DNA of 64,000 bases from Phocoena phocoena (lineage: Eukaryota > Chordata > Mammalia > Artiodactyla > Phocoenidae). The DNA lies in assembly GCF_963924675.1 (NCBI RefSeq), contig NC_089225.1, forward strand, positions 81,813,951-81,877,950, written 5' to 3'. The position numbers were made by a program, and so were the translations under genes. The notes beneath the pieces are model-generated. The model worked only from the letters and a program-made list of their open reading frames with translations. It did no database searches and was not told the origin of the DNA. Positions 1-12,069 of this stretch are shown here, one piece after another. Each line of letters begins with the position of its first letter. The first letter of the stretch is position 1.

Positions 1-13
1 GATCATCCACTTT

Positions 14-200
14 CCTTCAGACAACATATATTGAGCATCCATTGTATATCAGACACTGTGCTAGGCACTGAGAACACAGAGATGAATCATCTCCATCCCT
101 GGCCTTCCAAGGAGCCTATAATCTAAGAGGAAGATAAACAAGAAGCAGATAATATCAGCACAGTATTATGGCAGAGGCAGGCACAGGTTGCTATAGGAGA
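14..200 (-). mobile_element. LINE-2-like fragment (antisense)
   Basis: ACACTGTGCTAGGCACTGAGAA and GGAGCCTATAATCTAAGAGG. Confidence 0.5.
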
Positions 201-385
201 GACTCATTCATTTCTCAGTTATTACACGTGGAACCCTCCTCAAATTTAAAAACCTATTGATAACACTGAAGGCAATGCTATTAGCCCATTTTATAGGATA
301 ATCCATATCACGCTTAGACATGGGGAAACACGATTGATCCAGAGTACATCTGGGTTCACGTAAAAATTGAACCATGTTTTTTTTA

Positions 386-596
386 ATTTTTTTTTTTTTT
401 TTTTGCAGTACGCGGACCTCTCACTGTTGTGGCCTCTCCCACTGCGGAGCACAGGCTCTGGAAGCGCAGGCTCAGCGGCCATGGCTCACGGGCCCAGCCG
501 CTCCGCGGCATGTGGGATCCTCCCGGACCAGGGCACAAACCTGTGTCCCCTGCATCGGCAGGCGGACTCTCAACCACTGTACCACCAGGGAAGCCC
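386..596 (-). mobile_element. CHR-type SINE, young subtype
   Basis: Poly(T) at the left, then the inverted body ending CCACCAGGGAAGCCC. This is the young subtype (antisense form CTCTCACTGTTGTGGCC next to the tail) that also occurs at 1900, 7051 and elsewhere. Confidence 0.9.
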
Positions 597-1899
597 TAAA
601 AATCTGTTTTTGAAAAAGAAATGGTAATTGATGAATAAATTAAGGTAGAGATTTTTTTTCCCCAGGAATTTTAATAAATTATCAGGGTTCGTGGTAGTAG
701 GGAAGAAAATAGCAATAATGCCAATTAATGCTATATACAGAATTGAATATGCTTATACTCAACATTGACATCAAAGAGTATGTATGTTATGCCCAGAAGA
801 TGTGAAGAATGAGAAATAAGTTCCACCTCACAGCATTCACACAGGCAGTTATCACTTGGTACCCTCAAATCAAGGCAGAGGAACCTGCCTGAAATCAGGT
901 ACTTTGAACAGTCCCCTGCCCCTGGTTTGGGGCCAGCCCTGCGTTTTACTTATGCAGGCAGGTGTGGGCACATGCCACCAAGCAGAGGATGGCTGTCACC
1001 GCCACTGAATCCTGTGGTCATGTGGGGAAAAAACAGCATGGATTTCAGTGAGAAGAAGTAACAGCAAAACAATGTTGGGCTCAAGATGTTGTCCTAAGAT
1101 GGAGCAGGCCCCTCGGGAGGCAAGTCCTAGGGCCTAGAGTCCTTGACACCAGCTTTGTTGACCACCAGCAGGAGAGCTGCAAAGGGCTCACAAGCTGGTT
1201 TCGAGATGCAATGATTCAAGGACACTTGAATAATAATTTCGCCAGGAAAAATTTTCAGGGCATTGAGTCTGTTACAGTTCCCAAAGAAGGAAGCCCAGGA
1301 TTAAGTAGACTATTATCAGTATTAAAGCGTCTGACCAGCAGTTGGGAAGCCCTGGGTTTTCTCTGACTCTGAGTAACCTTGTAATGCATCTGGGATTCCG
1401 CTGCCTCTTTAGTAAAATTGGAGATAATAATGCTGGGACCTCCATACCTGCCTCTCAGCAGTGAGGTGAGAATTACATGAAATAATAATTTTCAAAGTAT
1501 GTTCATATCTATAAAGGGTTCAGTTCACAGAGAGAAAGAAAGAAACATTCACTGGTCCCTGCCAAGAGCCAGGCCTCTCACATATTAACCATTATTTAAT
1601 TTCCCCAACCCCCTTCCTGTTAAGTGTGCAATTCGCCACCATGCAGATGAGGAAACTGAGGATTGGCGAGATGAGAGGCCAAGGGTGACGTGGCAGGCAG
1701 CAGACGGAACTAGGACTCAAAGCCACCAAACCCACAATTCCTGATATTGATTAGGCCTATCCTGTTCCTGAGAAGAATTTAATTGTACTTCTTTGTTCTG
1801 GCTTCAGAACCTGGGAGAGGAGAAGAGACAATATTTTAATAACACAAGATACCTTATGACTTTCATAAATCCGTTTTCTTTATTAAAGAATAGGTGTGA

Positions 1900-2102
1900 G
1901 GGCTTCCCTGGTGGCGCAGTGGTTGAGAGTCCACCTGCCGATGCAGGGGACACGGGTTCGTGCCCTGGTCCGGGAAGATCCCACATGCCGCGGAGCGGCT
2001 GGGCCCGTGAGCCATGGCCGCTGAGCCTGCGCGTCCGGAGCCTGTGCTCCGCAACGGGAGAGGCCACAACGGTGAGAGGCCCGCGTACCGAAAAAAAAAA
2101 AA
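1900..2102 (+). mobile_element. CHR-type SINE, young subtype
   Basis: A full-length copy, GGCTTCCCTGGTGGCGCAG to an A tail, flanked by the TSD AAAGAATAGGTGTG at both ends. Confidence 0.93.
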
Positions 2103-2789
2103 GAATAGGTGTGGGATCTTTTTAATACACAAGAAAATTTGTACGACCTTAAAGTTGACACTCACAAATGAGATACTGATTTCCTTCCAGCAGTAAGAAG
2201 GCATTGAAATTAGTCATTTAGATGTATGTGTTACATATGTTACACAGAATGTCCAAATGTATTTTCCTAATTTAGCTTTTCAAGAACTCGTACAAAATTT
2301 ATCATTACCCCCATTTCACAGATGGAGAGGTTGAGGTTCAATGATAGGTCATACAGCACATACAGCCCCCTGGAGCCCCACCTCTGGCTCCTGCATTCCC
2401 CATCCTCCCAGCAGTTCCTTCCCGAAGCCTGTGGTGAACCTAGAAGTACCATGCTCAGATAGGGCGCTGTGTGTGAGGGGAGAGGGCAGGACCAGTGGAA
2501 GGTTCTCCAGGGACAGATGAGAACTTCAGGCCACCTGGCCCAGCCCCTGTCAGTTGAAGAAACTGAGGTTCAGGGATTAAGTACCTCGCGTGACCTGTAA
2601 GGCATGAAGTACAGGATCAGGGCTTCAGGGCAGGCAGTCTGACTCCAGGATCTGCACCACAACCATTCAGGCAACTGTCTCTCTTGTCTGGTTTCAGTGC
2701 TACAGTTTGTGTTTACAAAGTGTTTGTTACTATCCCCACGCACCCCACCCCGCCCCAGACCTATAACACCACCCTGTTGCCAGCGCTCT

Positions 2790-3312
2790 TTCTAAATACA
2801 GCTCAGTCATATACCACTGGTTTGCTTGAAATTCCCTACCACGTCCCCGTTGGCCTTCCGGTTAATTCTGGCATCAAAAATGTATTTCTTTTATAAATAG
2901 AAAAATAGAACAAATGAATATCTTTTTAAAACTCCAGACTGTGACTTGGAAGATCTGGCCCGTGTCTGATTCCCACTGTCCGGGCCCTGCAGCCACACCA
3001 GAATGCGCCCCCCAGCCAGTACATGCTCCTTCCTCTGCGGGAACTGCCCTAACCTCCCCTTCTCTGCAAGACTTAGCACCATGTCCACTGGTAAACCAAC
3101 CTTCCCAGCCTAACTTAGCTTCACCTCCCGTGAGGTCCTGCAGAAACCTGTCATAATCTGTCACAGCATTTATCACACTGCATGGCGACGGTGAGGTTTC
3201 CTGTTTCTCTACAAGTCACTGAGCTTCTTACAAATAGATCTTTCAGCTTTGTGCCCCCTGCGCCCGGCACAGTACCTGGCACACAACAGACACCCAATAA
3301 ATATTCATAAGC
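2790..3312 (+). mobile_element. LINE-2 3' end (sense)
   Basis: GATCTGGCCCGTGTCTG, CATTTATCACACTGCATGG and CAGTACCTGGCACACAACAG with CAATAAATATTCAT at the end. Confidence 0.7.
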
Positions 3313-3479
3313 CAAATGTAGAGATGGAGAGCAAATGACTTGGCCAGAATAACAGAGCTGGGATTTGAATTTTCAGTCCTTCAGCTTGTTTTGCTCACTC
3401 ACCAAGTATTATTGCCTGTGTTTCAGTCATTACCTCTATAACTCATTAAAAGTGGCAGACTGCTGTCACTTTTTAGTTT

Positions 3480-3955
3480 TAGTTTTTTCAATTCAAATCT
3501 TGAATCCGAAATATACTCAGGAAGTTTAAACAATTTAAGTATAAAAGGGTATGTCTCCCAGCTGTGTTCCCTCCCCCTTGGACACCACTGATGCTAGTTT
3601 CCTGTGTACCTTTCCCGAGTTGTAGTATGTATATACAGTCCAATACAGGTAGAAAAATAGAGACATTTTATACATGTTTTTATATATTATACACATTGCT
3701 CACAGTCTTACTTTTTTTTAACTTATTATATCTTGGAGTTCTGTTAATTCATTAAGAGATGCTTCTTAATGGTTGCATTGTATTCCATTGTGTAAATTAC
3801 CATAATTTATTTAAAACATCCCCCATTGATGGGATACGTAGGTTGTTTCCAATCTGTTGCAACCAGTGACCTTAGGTATAAGTCTTTTCACATGTGTGCT
3901 TGTATATGTAAAAAATGATAGCTTTTTGACACTTTTCTAAGCAAGAGGCAGAATG
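3480..3955 (-). mobile_element. Old LINE-1-like fragment (antisense)
   Basis: GTATTCCATTGTGTAAATTACC, CCCCCATTGATGGGATACG and GGTTGTTTCCAATCTGTTGC resemble inverted old L1 3' sequence. A similar fragment lies at about 22690-23130. Confidence 0.5.
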
Positions 3956-3959
3956 TGGT

Positions 3960-4080
3960 TTTTTTTAAGACCTCACAGCAGCGTGGTTTGTGGGAGCTTA
4001 GTTCCCTGACCAGGGATTGAACCCAGGTCCCTGGCAGTGGAAGCGCAGAGCCCTAACCACTGGACCACCAGGAAATTCCC
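3960..4080 (-). mobile_element. CHR-type SINE, older subtype
   Basis: The inverted short subtype, ending CCAGGAAATTCCCC, with a tRNA-like GGGATTGAACCCAGG B-box region. Confidence 0.85.
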
Positions 4081-4922
4081 CAGACTTTCAAATTAAGACT
4101 ACTGTACTTCTTTTTCTCACAGGGACTCATCAAAAGATTCTTTCCAAATCCCCAACTCTCTCTGCCTCCATCTCCCCGTCTGTGAAATGAGAAGAATATT
4201 TCTTGTCCCTGAAGGCTCATAGCTGCATGTTGTGAAGACTCAAGTTTTATTCTTCTGAGCTTTGAAATTCTTCCAAAAGAGGAAGCTTGTTTCTCCCTTT
4301 TAATCCAATTTCCTGTTAGGCTAAAAGGATTTATAAACAGAATTTTAAAAAATTTATCTCTTTTCTAGTCTTCTAACTTTGCTGTTTACTGGACTGAGGC
4401 AGGTTTTTCTTGCAATCATTTTTTTAAAAACTTTCCATTTATTCAGACATGATTTTTTTTTTTATTGCATCAGGCCAAATGTGCTTTGTCTCCAAAGAGA
4501 TAAATGCAAAAGAAAGAAAGTTGCTTAGCTGTTTTAGGTTTTTTTACGTCAGAATATCTCATCAGCTGCAAACACTAAGCTAACAAGTGAGAAACACGCG
4601 GGGCAAAAAGCCATCAAGCAAGAAGAGAATGTCAAACAAATTAGCAGATAACTGTGTCTTTCCAAAGCAGCTGGGGTATTTGATAATAAAGAGGAAAACT
4701 GTCAACTAAAGAGTGAGGAACTTTAGTCCCAGGAGTGGATTCTAGGGCCCTCAGATTCCTTCTCCACAGCTGAAATGAAGCTGTGGATTAAGCAGAGATC
4801 CAGGTGACAAAGGCCAAGAGCTGGCCTTATCAAACACTGAGGGCTTTACTTGAGTCACTGACTCTACCTGCCACGTTTCCTTGGCAACTGAAGTGCTGTT
4901 CTTCCAATCCTCTAGAGAAGAC

Positions 4923-5112
4923 CCATGGTTCTCAATCCTGGCTGCATGACGGAATCACCCAAGAAGCCTTAAAAATGCCCCAGCTCCATCCAGAAAGTCT
5001 GATTTTAACATTTGGGGTTATGTCCTAGGAATCTTTCTTTTTTTTTTTTTTTTTTTTTTTTAAGCTTCACAAATAATTCTAAGACACAGCCAGGGTTGAA
5101 GACCATCGTTAT
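4923..5112. mobile_element. MER5-like hAT element
   Basis: ATGGTTCTCAATCCTGGCTGC at the left and an inverted counterpart GGGTTGAAGACCATCG at the right; a T tract (5035-5061) lies inside it. Confidence 0.65.
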
Positions 5113-5204
5113 AGAGATTTCTGGGTGGCGGGATTGCACGCAGCTTGTGTGACTCAGAGAAAGAAGGAAGAGGGGATTCCATGTGATAAGAAACCTAATC
5201 TGGG

Positions 5205-5402
5205 GACTTCCCTGGTTGGCACAGTGGTTTAGAATCTGCCTGCCAATGCAGGGGACACGGGTTCGACCCCTGCTCTGGGAAGATCCCACATGCCACAGAG
5301 CAACTAAGCCCCTGCGCCACAACTACTGAAGCCTGCACACAGCAACGAAGACCCACCGCAGCCAAAAGTAAATAAATAAATTTATTTAAATAAAAAATAA
5401 AA
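5205..5402 (+). mobile_element. CHR-type SINE, shortened ACTTCCCTGG subtype
   Basis: GGACTTCCCTGG start, GGGTTCGACCCC B-box region, and a TAAATAAATAAAT tail. Confidence 0.9.
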
Positions 5403-5700
5403 GGAACCTTATCCGTGGTAATCCTGGAAGCCCTACAAAAGGCCAATCTGATCCTTTTGCTGCCCTGTTTTAAACCCTCAGTGCCTTCCATTTGTTTTCA
5501 AGGTAAAGGCCAAAATCCTTAAACTACCTCCAAGGCCCTGAGAGTCTGAGTCCTCCCCACCCTTCCCACTTCACCCCATCTCTGCTCTGGTCACACTGGA
5601 CCTCCCTCAAATCCCTAGAGGTACTCTGTTGCCTTCTGCCGGTCGGCCTTTGCCTGTGACATTCTTTTTCCCACATATGCCAGGCATGGAGCACTGCTCT
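5403..5700 (+). mobile_element. LINE-2 fragment (sense)
   Basis: GGCCAATCTGATCCTTTTGC, CAAGGCCCTGAGAGTCTG and CTCTGGTCACACTGGACC are L2 phrases. Confidence 0.6.
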
Positions 5701-5950
5701 GATGGATGGGACAAGCCTCCCACAGAGGAGGACAGATAAGGACGGTGCTCAAGGCCACTGCTAAGCCCACCTGGCTCTTCAGGGCCCTTCACGCTGGCAG
5801 CAGAATTCTTGGACACAAGTTAAAACAGATAGACAAAGAAGAAGAGACAACTAAGAAGACTGGATTCCCTTTGACCGAAGGGCATATGGACCCTAGGAGT
5901 GCTGGTACTTATTCTGTCTCATGTGTTTATTGTTGTTGTTAACCTAACAG

Positions 5951-6023
5951 GAAAGTGGAGATGAACTGGACTATCATGAAGAGCCTGGAGGACCCCTCAG
6001 AGAATATCACCCAGGCCCTCAAG
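5951..6023 (+). CDS. KIAA2012: Candidate upstream exon of KIAA2012 (frame unresolved)
   Basis: A 73-nt stretch is bounded by an acceptor (T-rich tract, then AACAG) and a donor (CAAG|GTAGAA). It is open in two frames. One starts ESGDELDYHEEPGG, enters in phase 0 and leaves one base. The other starts KVEMNWTIMKSLED, enters with one base and ends in phase 0. The first fits the next firm exon (23332), which needs exactly one leftover base, and would give Q-D-P-E-R-R across the junction. It is unique sequence, not a repeat. The 17-kb intron implied, and the lack of a second confirming exon nearby, keep this a candidate. Confidence 0.45.
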
Positions 6024-6778
6024 GTAGAAACAGCTGGGTTGGGTTTTATAGTCTGATTGCAATAATTGTGGGATGAACTTTGCACTGTTCAAAGATGTTA
6101 ATGAGGAAGGACCCTTCCATTTCCTCTCAGGTCATGGGTTGGAAGTCAGAATACAGACTCTGATGTGCTCTTACTGTATCACAAGCCAGCTGATGGTAAC
6201 ATGCTTGTATGTCCTTGGACTTATTGAAAGATTTATTTCCTGCCAGCAGCTGCAGGTTGATAGAAGAGAGTGGAGACTTTGGGGCATTACAAAAAGATCC
6301 CACAGGCACCTCTACCTCTGGCTTCTCCTGCTTTCATAGGCTCCTGGATAAGCAAGTGAGGGAGCTGAGGTTCTCTGCCTAGAGGGTTAACATTCCACAG
6401 AGGGGGGACCAGCATCTTTAGAGACCCAGCCCGTGTCGCCCACAGCTCTGGGTGGCCAGAGCTCCTTGAGTGTGACTTCCTCCAAAAATGATGCTGCATT
6501 TGATAATCAGGATGATTCTTGGAAAGACTGGGCCCACAACTGGGCTTTTTGGCATAGTTCATATTTTGATACCCTGAACTGGACTCTAAGCTCTTCCCTG
6601 GGGTCACCTGGGCATGCTACGTGATGCTGCAGTTAGCTAGTCCCAGGTAGCAGAGCTGGTCTTCATCCTCATTGCTTCTTGCAGGGGTGGAAACAGATGT
6701 GTGAGAGATGTATTCTCAAGGAGCGGATGCAGGGCCTGCCAGCCAGAGTTGCGCTTGTCGTTCACTGTACAAAGGCGT

Positions 6779-6792
6779 CCAGCAGAGGGAGC
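6779..6792 (+). promoter_or_regulatory. CTCF-like motif (plus orientation), weaker
   Basis: CCAGCAGAGGGAGC matches the CTCF core except for one base near its end. It is in unique sequence and points toward the minus-oriented motif at 19833. Confidence 0.35.
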
Positions 6793-7050
6793 AAGAGGGG
6801 CTGAAATCCAGCCTGTGCTGCGCACCCTGAGCCACGCACTCCAGCACTGGGTGCATCCACCCAAAGGAGGCTCCTTTCCCTTTGGCCCTTCTACGGGAAT
6901 GCCTTTCTCTAAGTCCTATAAGGTGCTCTATATAGGCTAGCAGCAGCAGATCTGGGCAGCTGAGTAGAGAGCATGGGCTCTGGAATAGGACTACCTCTGC
7001 CTTCACATCCCCGCCTGAGTCCTCAGCTGACGTTGAAAACAGTACTGCCC

Positions 7051-7251
7051 GGGTTTCCCTGGTGGTGCAGTGGTTGAGAGTCCGCCTGCCGATGCAGGGG
7101 ACACGGGTTTGTGCCCTGGTCCGGGAAGATCCCACACGCCGTGGAGCGGCTGGGCCCGTGCGCCATGGCCGCTGAGCCTGCGCATCCGGAGCCTCTGCTC
7201 CACAACGGGAGGGGCCACAACAGCGAGAGGCCCGCGTACCGCAAAAAAAAA
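7051..7251 (+). mobile_element. CHR-type SINE, young subtype
   Basis: A full-length copy with an A9 tail. The reverse strand is open across it, giving a spurious 220-codon frame (6716-7378). Confidence 0.92.
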
Positions 7252-8069
7252 TTTCACTGTTTCTGGATATCAGACAAAATATTATGGTAGCCTGATCCCT
7301 GTGTTCGGTCAAACTTTTAAGCAAGGCTTCTGCTGACATAGGTCTCTCACCACCTCCATTTCCAAAGCTGAGTGACAATAGCCAGGGAAATGTGTTCCAG
7401 TCTTCAGATCTTCCATATCGTAAATCACATGTCTAGATTGTGAGCACCGAAGAGGCCCCAAGGTCTTGGCCAAGTGCAGTGGAGGTTTTAGGCAGCGTAG
7501 AACACGGCCAAATCTAAGCAATGACCAAGTCAGTCAGAACAGATTTCCTGTCTCCTGACAGAGAGAGGCCCAGCTGAGTTCCATAAAGGTTATTCAGACA
7601 GACTTTAACGCAGTGAAATATCACCACAGAAAATTAAAGAAGGCATTTGCCTGTCCCGAATGACAAATGCTAATGTTTAAAAAGAATTTCAGATCTTTGA
7701 AGGGAAAAAAAGGCGGGAGTGCCAAGGAATTTTTTTTTAACTATTTAAGGATCAATTTTCCCTTCATAGATCTTACGACTAATTGTCAGGATTGTTTTCC
7801 TACTCTAAATTAAGTAGTGATCTATAAGATTAATTATAAGCAGTGAGCCGGGGCCACATCCAATGAGAAAAGCATGAGTCTTGGTCTTGGTGAGAATACA
7901 GCATGCAAGTTTTCACAAGATAGGTCAAATCAGCAACCTCCAGAGAGGGTTTGGGAAATTGCTCATTTTAAATACAAAACTTTTCTTTCTGCCTCTCTTT
8001 CCCACCCCCAAAGTCCAAGGAAAGAACATAATTTCCATTCTTGTTTCAGTTCTTGTTTATTTACTAGGC

Positions 8070-8258
8070 CAATGGTTCTCAGACTTCGGTGTGCCTCAGA
8101 ACCACCTGGAAGGCTTATAAAAATAAAGATGTCTGGGCCCTGCCTCCAGAGTTTCTGATTCACTAGATCTGGGCTGAGGTCATAGAATTTGAAATTTTAT
8201 TAAGTTCCTCAGTGATTCTGAGGCTAGTGGTCCAAGGACCACACTTTGAGAACCACTG
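8070..8258. mobile_element. MER5A-like hAT element
   Basis: The ends CAATGGTTCTCAGAC and TTTGAGAACCACTG, and the body TCTGATTCACTAGATCTGGG, match MER5A. Confidence 0.8.
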
Positions 8259-8354
8259 CCCTGGGCCTTGCTTCCAGAATTTAGTTCTCTGAATTTGGCA
8301 GTGACTCAATTTAATCTGTTCTTTTAAGTATAATGGGAGTAGGAGGATTGGAGG

Positions 8355-8625
8355 ACACTGTTTAGGCAGCATCACAGTGATCAAGAGCATCTATTATCAA
8401 GTCTGAGTCCCGGGGTTCAAATCCTGGTTCCACCACTTGCTAACTGTGTGGCCTTGAGTAAGTTACCAAACTTCTCTGGGCATCTTTTTTCTACATCTGT
8501 AAAATGGAGATACTAATAGTATTTATCTTGTGGGGTGGTTGTGACATAAAGGAGTTAATACATGTAATGTGCTTATAAGAATGCCTGGCACACAGTAAGT
8601 GCTCACTAAAGGTTAGGTATTAGTC
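8355..8625 (+). mobile_element. MIR SINE, near full length
   Basis: The order GATCAAGAGCATCTATTATC, TTCAAATCCTGGTTCCACCAC, TGTGTGGCCTTGAGTAAGTT, TGTAAAATGGAGATAC and GCCTGGCACACAGTAAGTGC matches MIR. Confidence 0.85.
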
Positions 8626-10493
8626 TGTTTCTTAAAAACCTTAATATTAGTAGCCTTATCAGGAGAGACTTGTTCTAAGTTGATAACATGATGTAACACG
8701 ATGCTTTATTTACTTTCCAAATCAGTCTCAATTGCAGGGAGTGGAGGTGGGATTGCTTGCTCTTGGGGAACTGGCTGAGTCCTCTGCGTAAGTCCTCCTC
8801 TTACTTAAGTCCAGGGGTGGGCAACAGACCCAATCTGAATGAGGTAATGTTGTGGTAGTGACATAACCCCTTGGAATGTGGCAGAACTTAAGATATTATC
8901 AATAGCTTTGAGAGATTTGGGGAGCCCTGAATGAGTGCAGAGGATCCCTAGTGAGTAGCCTGAAACAATGGGGGGTGGGGGACAAAAGGCAAGTCTCACA
9001 GAAAACCCTAGAAACCAATGAGCCATTTCTATTCTACCAGGAAAAAAAAGGCTCAGAGCATCATTGCTTTATTCAAGAGACAGATATGTAGTAGTTAGGA
9101 CGTTGGTTCTAACAAAGACCAAAATAAAGTGACTTCAAACGAGATGGAAGTTTTACTTCTGTCTCATGGAAGAGTCCAGGCTGGCAGGCAGGCGGTAGGA
9201 CAGCTCTGCTCCACAGGGCTGTCCAGGGACCCAGGCTCTTTCTCTCTTATCGTCTCTCTGCCACCCTCTTTGCTATCACCCTTGTCTGCATGGTCAAAGC
9301 TGGCTCAGCTTTTCCCTCACCCTGCAGGGCAGGAGAGGAAAAGGCACAGCTGCCTTTTAAGGGCCTGATTCTGGACTCACACCTCTTCCACCTCCGCTCA
9401 TATCCGCTGGCCTCCTACGAGCGAGGTTGGGGAATAAAGTCTCTTGCTGGGTGTTCACGTGCCAAGCTAAGACTCGAGGGGAATGGACATTAGGTGGCAG
9501 TTGGCATCTCTGCCACGTGTGGGTAGATGGCTCTGTCTTGCAGATGCTACCACTTTCCTACCTCGTGGACTCAGAGTCACCATGGTGGGTCATTTCTCTG
9601 TTTGCTGCAGACACCATGCGTGTTTTAGGCGCCCCCTCTGTGACTCGCCTGAGAAGAGGAGCTAGAGCATCCCTGTTTCCTCCATCGGTCTTTACAGTGT
9701 CAAAGGGAGAGCTAAAAATTATAATGCATTTGTGAATTTGCCTGATAACTTTGAAAAGTGCAGAGACTCCTGTGAGGCTTCGGTGCTGTCATTTCCACTG
9801 ACCCCAATGGGAACTGCCTAAGGAACCAGACACCCTTCTTTGAAAACAAGCCCCTTATTAGGTAGTGGCCAATACCAGCTGCTCTCCATTGCCCTCTCTA
9901 TCACTTGACGACACTGCCACTTCCCCCAGAGCACCAAAGCATAATTCAGTTGCACACATGCTTATTGGGCAACCACTAAGTACCACTTTATAGCCCATGT
10001 GTTATGTATGTTTCTTGAGGACAAGGACTGCGCCTTAGTTAGCCAGGCCTAGCAATGTTCCATAGACGAATGAATCCAGTGAATGGAGGAATGAGTGAGT
10101 ATTCAAGAGATTCAGAGATGACAAAACCAAGGTTCCTACCCTCAAGAGCTTGCAGTGAAGACTCAACTTTGGGCCTGGCACACACCCTGTGAAGAAACAG
10201 TGCCTGCAAGTGTTAGCAAGGTACAAGTCCTCCAAAAGGGGTGCACTCACAGACCAAAAGCCACCAGCCAGGACCTGCATCTCCACCAAAGACACAGAAG
10301 CAGCCAACAGGGGTCGTGAATGAATAACACTGTTGGGGAAGGACGAGCAGGTGAGGAGGGTGCTGGCCCCACTGGCTTCTAGGTTAAGGGCCCACTAGCT
10401 GCCATGCCTTCATTAACCCGACAAGACTGGTCTAATCAGTGGTTAGTGCACTAAGTAGTTACATCATAGTAGAGCTAGAAGGTGAGACTCGCT

Positions 10494-10625
10494 GGTCTGG
10501 ACCCTTTCTAGCTAGAACCTGGGGCCTTGTTAGAAATGTAGAATCTGGGGTCTCACCCAGACCTACCTGTGCTTTAACAAGACCTTCAAGTGACTCGTGT
10601 GTCCATTATTATTTGGGAAACCCTG
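10494..10625. mobile_element. MER5-like hAT fragment
   Basis: TGTTAGAAATGTAGAATCTGG, CAGACCTAC and TTTAACAAGA with a degraded right end. Confidence 0.5.
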
Positions 10626-11339
10626 GAATAGTCTCACTGAGGACCCTGGGTTTCAGATTCGACAGATATCGGTTCAGTTACCAGCTCTGCCTTTGATTAG
10701 GCCCATAGTCTAGGACACATAACTTCTCTGAGCTGTGGATTCCTTTTCCATAAACCATGGCGGTGGGTTGGATAATCTCTCAGTCCCCATCCCACCCTCA
10801 TGCTCTTTTTATCTATGACTCACCAGGGTTGCACAGTGATAAGCAATAAGCAGCAGGGCCAGGACTGGGGCTGGGCCTCCTTCCCAAGCTCCTTCCACTT
10901 CACCTGCTCCCAGGGAAAGCCAGCCACCATTTTAGCGTGTCGCACATAAAGCTCTGCCACCCGTCACCCTTGGGTGGGCCCTGACCAAGAGAGTCTCGAA
11001 AGAGACCAGCAGTCCCCATGCTGCACGGGGGCCCAGGCTCAGCCACAGCGGCCAGTGAGTAAGAGCCCAGCGGGTCAAGAATGAGAACACAGTCTTCACC
11101 ACGGTCCTCCTGTACGGGCATGAGGCTGCAAGAGACCTGCTGGCCTCTCTAGCCTTCCACTTCCTCATCAGAAAATAACACAACTGACCTTCCAATCTCT
11201 TCCTTCCATTTCCTATGACTCAGTGACCTTGGGATTGTTTCTGTTAAGGGGAAGAGTAGAAGTCTCAGTGTTAGCGCTGAGACAGCTCCAGGGTTCAGAC
11301 CCCAGGTTCAGGCCTTCTTAGGTCTTTAACCACTCGCTG

Positions 11340-11640
11340 CATGAATGGAAATTGCCTTCATTTACTTAGGGACCATTTGCTGATCCCCTACTGAGTGCCA
11401 GGCCCTCTGTGGTTGGATGAGACACACTCCTTATGAAGCTCCCACTCTAATAGAGGAGCCAGACCTGGGCAGGCATGGTTAGAACCACCTCTGTGTTCAA
11501 TGTGTTTAGTGTTCCCAGAGAACACAGGAAGGACAACTGATCCAGACCAGCATGGGAGAGACAGGGAAAAGTCAGGGAGGGCTCCCTGGAGGAGGTGATG
11601 CTGGACATGATGGAAGGAGTTTAGTGAACCCAGAGTGCAT
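11340..11640 (-). mobile_element. LINE-2 fragment (antisense)
   Basis: CCCCTACTGAGTGCCAGGCC, AAGCTCCCACTCTAATAG and GGGAGGGCTCCCTGGAGGAGG. Confidence 0.6.
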
Positions 11641-11659
11641 TTGCAGTGAAGCCATTAAG

Positions 11660-11880
11660 ACGGGGGTAGCAGTTCACACTCACTGTGTGCCAGGCATCAG
11701 GCTAAGCATTTTCTGTAAATTGTTTCATTTAACTTTTATAACAATCCTGTAAAGAAGGAGCTCTTATTATCTCCATTTGCCAGATGAGAACACTGTGGCA
11801 CAGTGAGGTTAAGGAACATGTCCTTGGTCACAGAGCTGGGTAGAGGCGAGGCTCCAGACCTGACTGACCTCCCAGACTCC
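11660..11880 (-). mobile_element. MIR SINE (antisense)
   Basis: CACTGTGTGCCAGGCATCAGG and CCATTTGCCAGATGAGAAC. Confidence 0.75.
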
Positions 11881-12069
11881 ATCTATAGAGATCAAGTCTG
11901 GTTGTTAACAGTTACCAAAAGGAGCGTTTGCGGATCCTGGAGTTCTGGTAGGTAAAGGGCGAGAAAGCAAAAAGGTCAAGGCGAAATAGAGAAGAAATGC
12001 TTCACACACATATAAAGTGGAGAAACCGAAATGAAGAGAATCTTCAGGCAAGTTTTTCAAAAAAAAAAA

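Larger units (their letters stand above)
1..5950. other. No recognised exon; repeats and unique DNA (likely upstream KIAA2012 intron)
   Basis: I found no splice-bounded open stretch here. The DNA holds an L2-like fragment (14-200), SINEs at 386, 1900, 3960 and 5205, MIR fragments (about 1550-1740, 2290-2440, 2530-2690), L2 (2790-3312 and 5405-5700), an L1-like fragment (3480-3955) and a MER5-like element (4923-5112). 600-1500 is unique sequence with nothing recognised. Confidence 0.6.

Noticed and set aside
5204..5300. tRNA-like A and B boxes
   Set aside because: They belong to the tRNA-derived SINE heads throughout the window; no free cloverleaf tRNA gene is present.
6433..6624. A 63-codon plus-strand frame with SSKNDAAFDNQDDSWKDW
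   Set aside because: The acidic, Trp-containing segment looks protein-like, but I could not find paired splice sites in that frame or name a family, and it has no following exon in phase.
6716..7378. A 220-codon minus-strand open frame
   Set aside because: It runs through a young SINE (7051-7251) whose reverse strand is open in several frames. Similar SINE frames occur at nearly every copy, so it is not a gene.
8738..8788. A 51-nt block with acceptor CAATTGCAG and donor GC|GTAAGT
   Set aside because: It is open in two frames but has no recognised KIAA2012 sequence and abuts unsupported DNA. A chance splice-site pair is as likely.
9628..9645. A third CTCF-like motif (GGCGCCCCCTCTGTGA)
   Set aside because: Only the GGGGGCGC half matches; the CCASYAG half has three mismatches.
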